A stretch of 64,000 nucleotides of DNA from assembly GCA_016712505.1 (NCBI GenBank), contig JADJQY010000015.1, forward strand, positions 1 to 64,000. The letters run 5' to 3'. Positions within the stretch are counted from its first letter, which is position 1. Each line of letters opens with the position of its first letter. Both the position numbers and the translations under genes were made by a program. The notes below the pieces were generated by a model that saw only the letters and a list, made by a program, of their open reading frames with translations, was not told the DNA's origin and did not search any database. Shown piece after piece: positions 62,617-64,000 of the stretch. The DNA comes from Candidatus Eiseniibacteriota bacterium (GTDB lineage: Bacteria; Eisenbacteria; RBG-16-71-46; CAIMUX01).

Positions 62617-64000
62617 CTAGCGATACCGCGCCTTGACTCTCCCCCAAGTCGTTGTCTCCGTTGGTACTGGCCCCGAGCACGGGTTGGGGTCGCATTGACT
62701 CCCACCTCCCTGGAAGGTCCCGCCATCATCGGAGCACTCCTGGGCCAGGAGAATCACGCAGGTACCGTCGGGCATACAGCACGCTCCAACCTGCGGTGGC
62801 GGACAAGGATTCGGCTCGCAGGGGACGCCATCCCCGACATAGATCCTGTCCGATCCTGCGCAATCGCTCGGGTTCCTCTGCGTGCAGGTGCCCCAGTCGA
62901 TCAGGCAACACGCGCCGATCCGAACCGGACAAGGATTCGGCTCGCAGACGGTGCCAACCCCGAGGAAGACCGTGTAGGGCCCCTGGCAATCTGCCTCCAG
63001 GCGGATCACGCAGGTGCCGTCGTCAAGGCAGCAGGCCCCAAGCTGAGGTTGCGCGCAGGGGTTCGGATCGCAGGAGGTTCCCGCCCCAAGCCAGGCCCCG
63101 CCGAGACCGTCGCACTCTGCGTCACTGCGAGGCTGACAGCTTCCGTCGGCGAGACAGCAGGCACCCACCGCCGGCTGCGGACAGGGGTTCGGCTCGCACG
63201 GAACCCCATCCCCGAGGTAGAGGACATTCGCCTCGATGCAGTCACTCGGGTTCGTCTGGGTGCAGGTCCCGAGGTACCGGAGGCAGCAGGCACCGATGCG
63301 CACCGGGCAGGGATTCGGATCGCACGAGCTCCCCTCACCCAGGAACGTCTTGAACTCTCCGGTGCACTCCGCCTGGAAGCGGATCACGCAGACACCATCG
63401 TCGAGGCAGCAGGCACCCGGAGCCCCGGTACACGGATCGGGTGTGCAGGGCTGGTCATCCCCGAGGTACTCGCCTCCCTGTGCGGTGCACTCCTCCGGGG
63501 TCAAGACGCGACAGTTGCCGACCGCAGTGCAGCAGGCACCGACCGTGGGGCAAGGATCGGGGTCGCAGGGAACGAACGTCCCGGACCAGAGCCCGGAGTT
63601 CACCCGGCAGTTCAACTCGGTCATCTGGACGCAGGATCCGTCGTCCAGGCAGCAGGCGCCCTCCGATGTGCAGGGTTCGGGGTCGCAGCTTCGGAATGGA
63701 CCGATCCAGCTCCCTCCGGCATCGAAGCACTCCGGGGACCGAACGATGACGCAGGACTCGTCGGGCAGGCAGCAGGCGCCGGGGACCTCGGTCCCACACT
63801 CGACCCACGAGCAGTAGACTCCTCCAAGCACGGGATAGCCTCCGGCTTCGATACAGGCGGAGATCCCGATCTCGATGCATCCAGCGACCCGCAGGCAGCA
63901 GGGGTGCACCTGTTCTTCACAGGGCCACGGGTCGCAGGTGGTGTCCAGGCCGCGGAAATCGCCACCGATTTCGGCACAGGACGCGGGTTCTCGCACATCG
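62617..64000 (-). CDS. Secreted Cys-rich tandem-repeat protein with WG-K-Y tail, cut by the right edge
   Basis: The frame is open to position 64000 and the first residues already lie inside a repeat, so the start (and signal peptide) is outside the window. It has about ten repeats of about 40 residues, each like G-A-C-C-L-x-D-G-x-C ... C ... C-D-P-N-P-C with six Cys. Units 5-7 and 8-10 match in order (C-V-I-R..., C-T-Q-x-N-P-S-D-C, then a third type), a sign of triplet-unit duplication. The end is P-V-P-T-E-T-T-T-W-G-R-V-K-A-R-Y-R, the same tag that ends the hot-spot family. Six Cys per unit point to disulfide-bonded surface modules; function unknown. Confidence 0.8.
   Translation of the reverse strand, partial: DVREPASCAEIGGDFRGLDTTCDPWPCEEQVHPCCLRVAGCIEIGISACIEAGGYPVLGGVYCSWVECGTEVPGACCLPDESCVIVRSPECFDAGGSWIGPFRSCDPEPCTSEGACCLDDGSCVQMTELNCRVNSGLWSGTFVPCDPDPCPTVGACCTAVGNCRVLTPEECTAQGGEYLGDDQPCTPDPCTGAPGACCLDDGVCVIRFQAECTGEFKTFLGEGSSCDPNPCPVRIGACCLRYLGTCTQTNPSDCIEANVLYLGDGVPCEPNPCPQPAVGACCLADGSCQPRSDAECDGLGGAWLGAGTSCDPNPCAQPQLGACCLDDGTCVIRLEADCQGPYTVFLGVGTVCEPNPCPVRIGACCLIDWGTCTQRNPSDCAGSDRIYVGDGVPCEPNPCPPPQVGACCMPDGTCVILLAQECSDDGGTFQGGGSQCDPNPCSGPVPTETTTWGRVKARYR

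Noticed and set aside
1..64000. CRISPR array or prophage
   Set aside because: No regularly spaced identical repeats with unique spacers, and no phage structural or integrase genes. The only arrays are coding repeats.

Overview
This 64 kb window comes from a high-GC, diderm (outer-membrane) bacterium. The evidence for the envelope type is an M1 peptidase fused to a predicted outer-membrane barrel, an HlyD-type periplasmic adaptor, MurA, and three secreted proteins that end in FlgD/T9SS-like C-terminal sorting domains. That tail type, the GC content and many secreted proteins of unknown function resemble candidate phyla near the FCB superphylum, such as Candidatus Eisenbacteria. This placement is an inference, because the window has no rRNA gene.

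Layout, left to right. 1-7.8 kb: secreted and enzymatic genes (a partial secreted protein, M1 peptidase, SDR oxidoreductase, DinB-fold protein, ferredoxin-FNR reductase, FlgD-tailed protein). 8.0-14.1 kb: a tightly coupled TetR-HlyD-ABC-ABC-permease-permease operon, equivalent to E. coli cecR-ybhGFSR but with the ATPase split into two genes. 14.2-20.5 kb: a class-V aminotransferase, a prolyl-oligopeptidase/DinB pair, and a divergent MocR-type regulator. 20.5-29.6 kb: an accessory hot spot. It holds four or five copies or remnants of one secreted family, an IS630 element, a beta-helix protein, a duplicated MocR 3' end, a duplicated N-acetyltransferase 3' end and a repeated palindrome. 29.7-41.4 kb: recognisable genes (HAD phosphatase, nfo, rqcH, DUF4143 ATPase, GT39/TPR membrane protein, selB, a FlgD-tailed protein, a Cys/Met PLP enzyme). 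Nearly all of them carry single-base frameshifts.

41.5-50.2 kb: Lrp regulator, histidine phosphatase, Ppx/GppA, two tandem thymidylate-kinase-like proteins and an MFS transporter, facing a carbonic anhydrase, CYTH-CHAD and SixA operon. This is a neighbourhood with a polyphosphate or phospho-metabolism flavour. 50.3-53.6 kb: an operon of two FemAB/CelD-like acyltransferases and a JmjC/cupin_8 protein, function unknown. 54-58 kb: a small helical secreted protein and a 1082-aa FlgD-tailed secreted protein with a distant strong promoter. 58.7-62.4 kb: the housekeeping block rpmE / prfA-prmC-murA, with a clear terminator after rpmE. 62.6 kb to the end: a cysteine-rich tandem-repeat protein cut by the right edge.

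The most interesting signal is a short C-terminal tag with approximate consensus P-x-E-[ST]-x-[ST]-W-G-x-[VM]-K-x-x-Y. It ends at least two unrelated kinds of secreted protein here, the hot-spot family and the cysteine-rich repeat protein. It looks like a sorting or anchoring signal separate from the FlgD-like tails in the same window. The second is the cluster of duplicated, truncated and frameshifted genes at 20-41 kb. The frameshifts need checking against reads before any of these genes is called a pseudogene.
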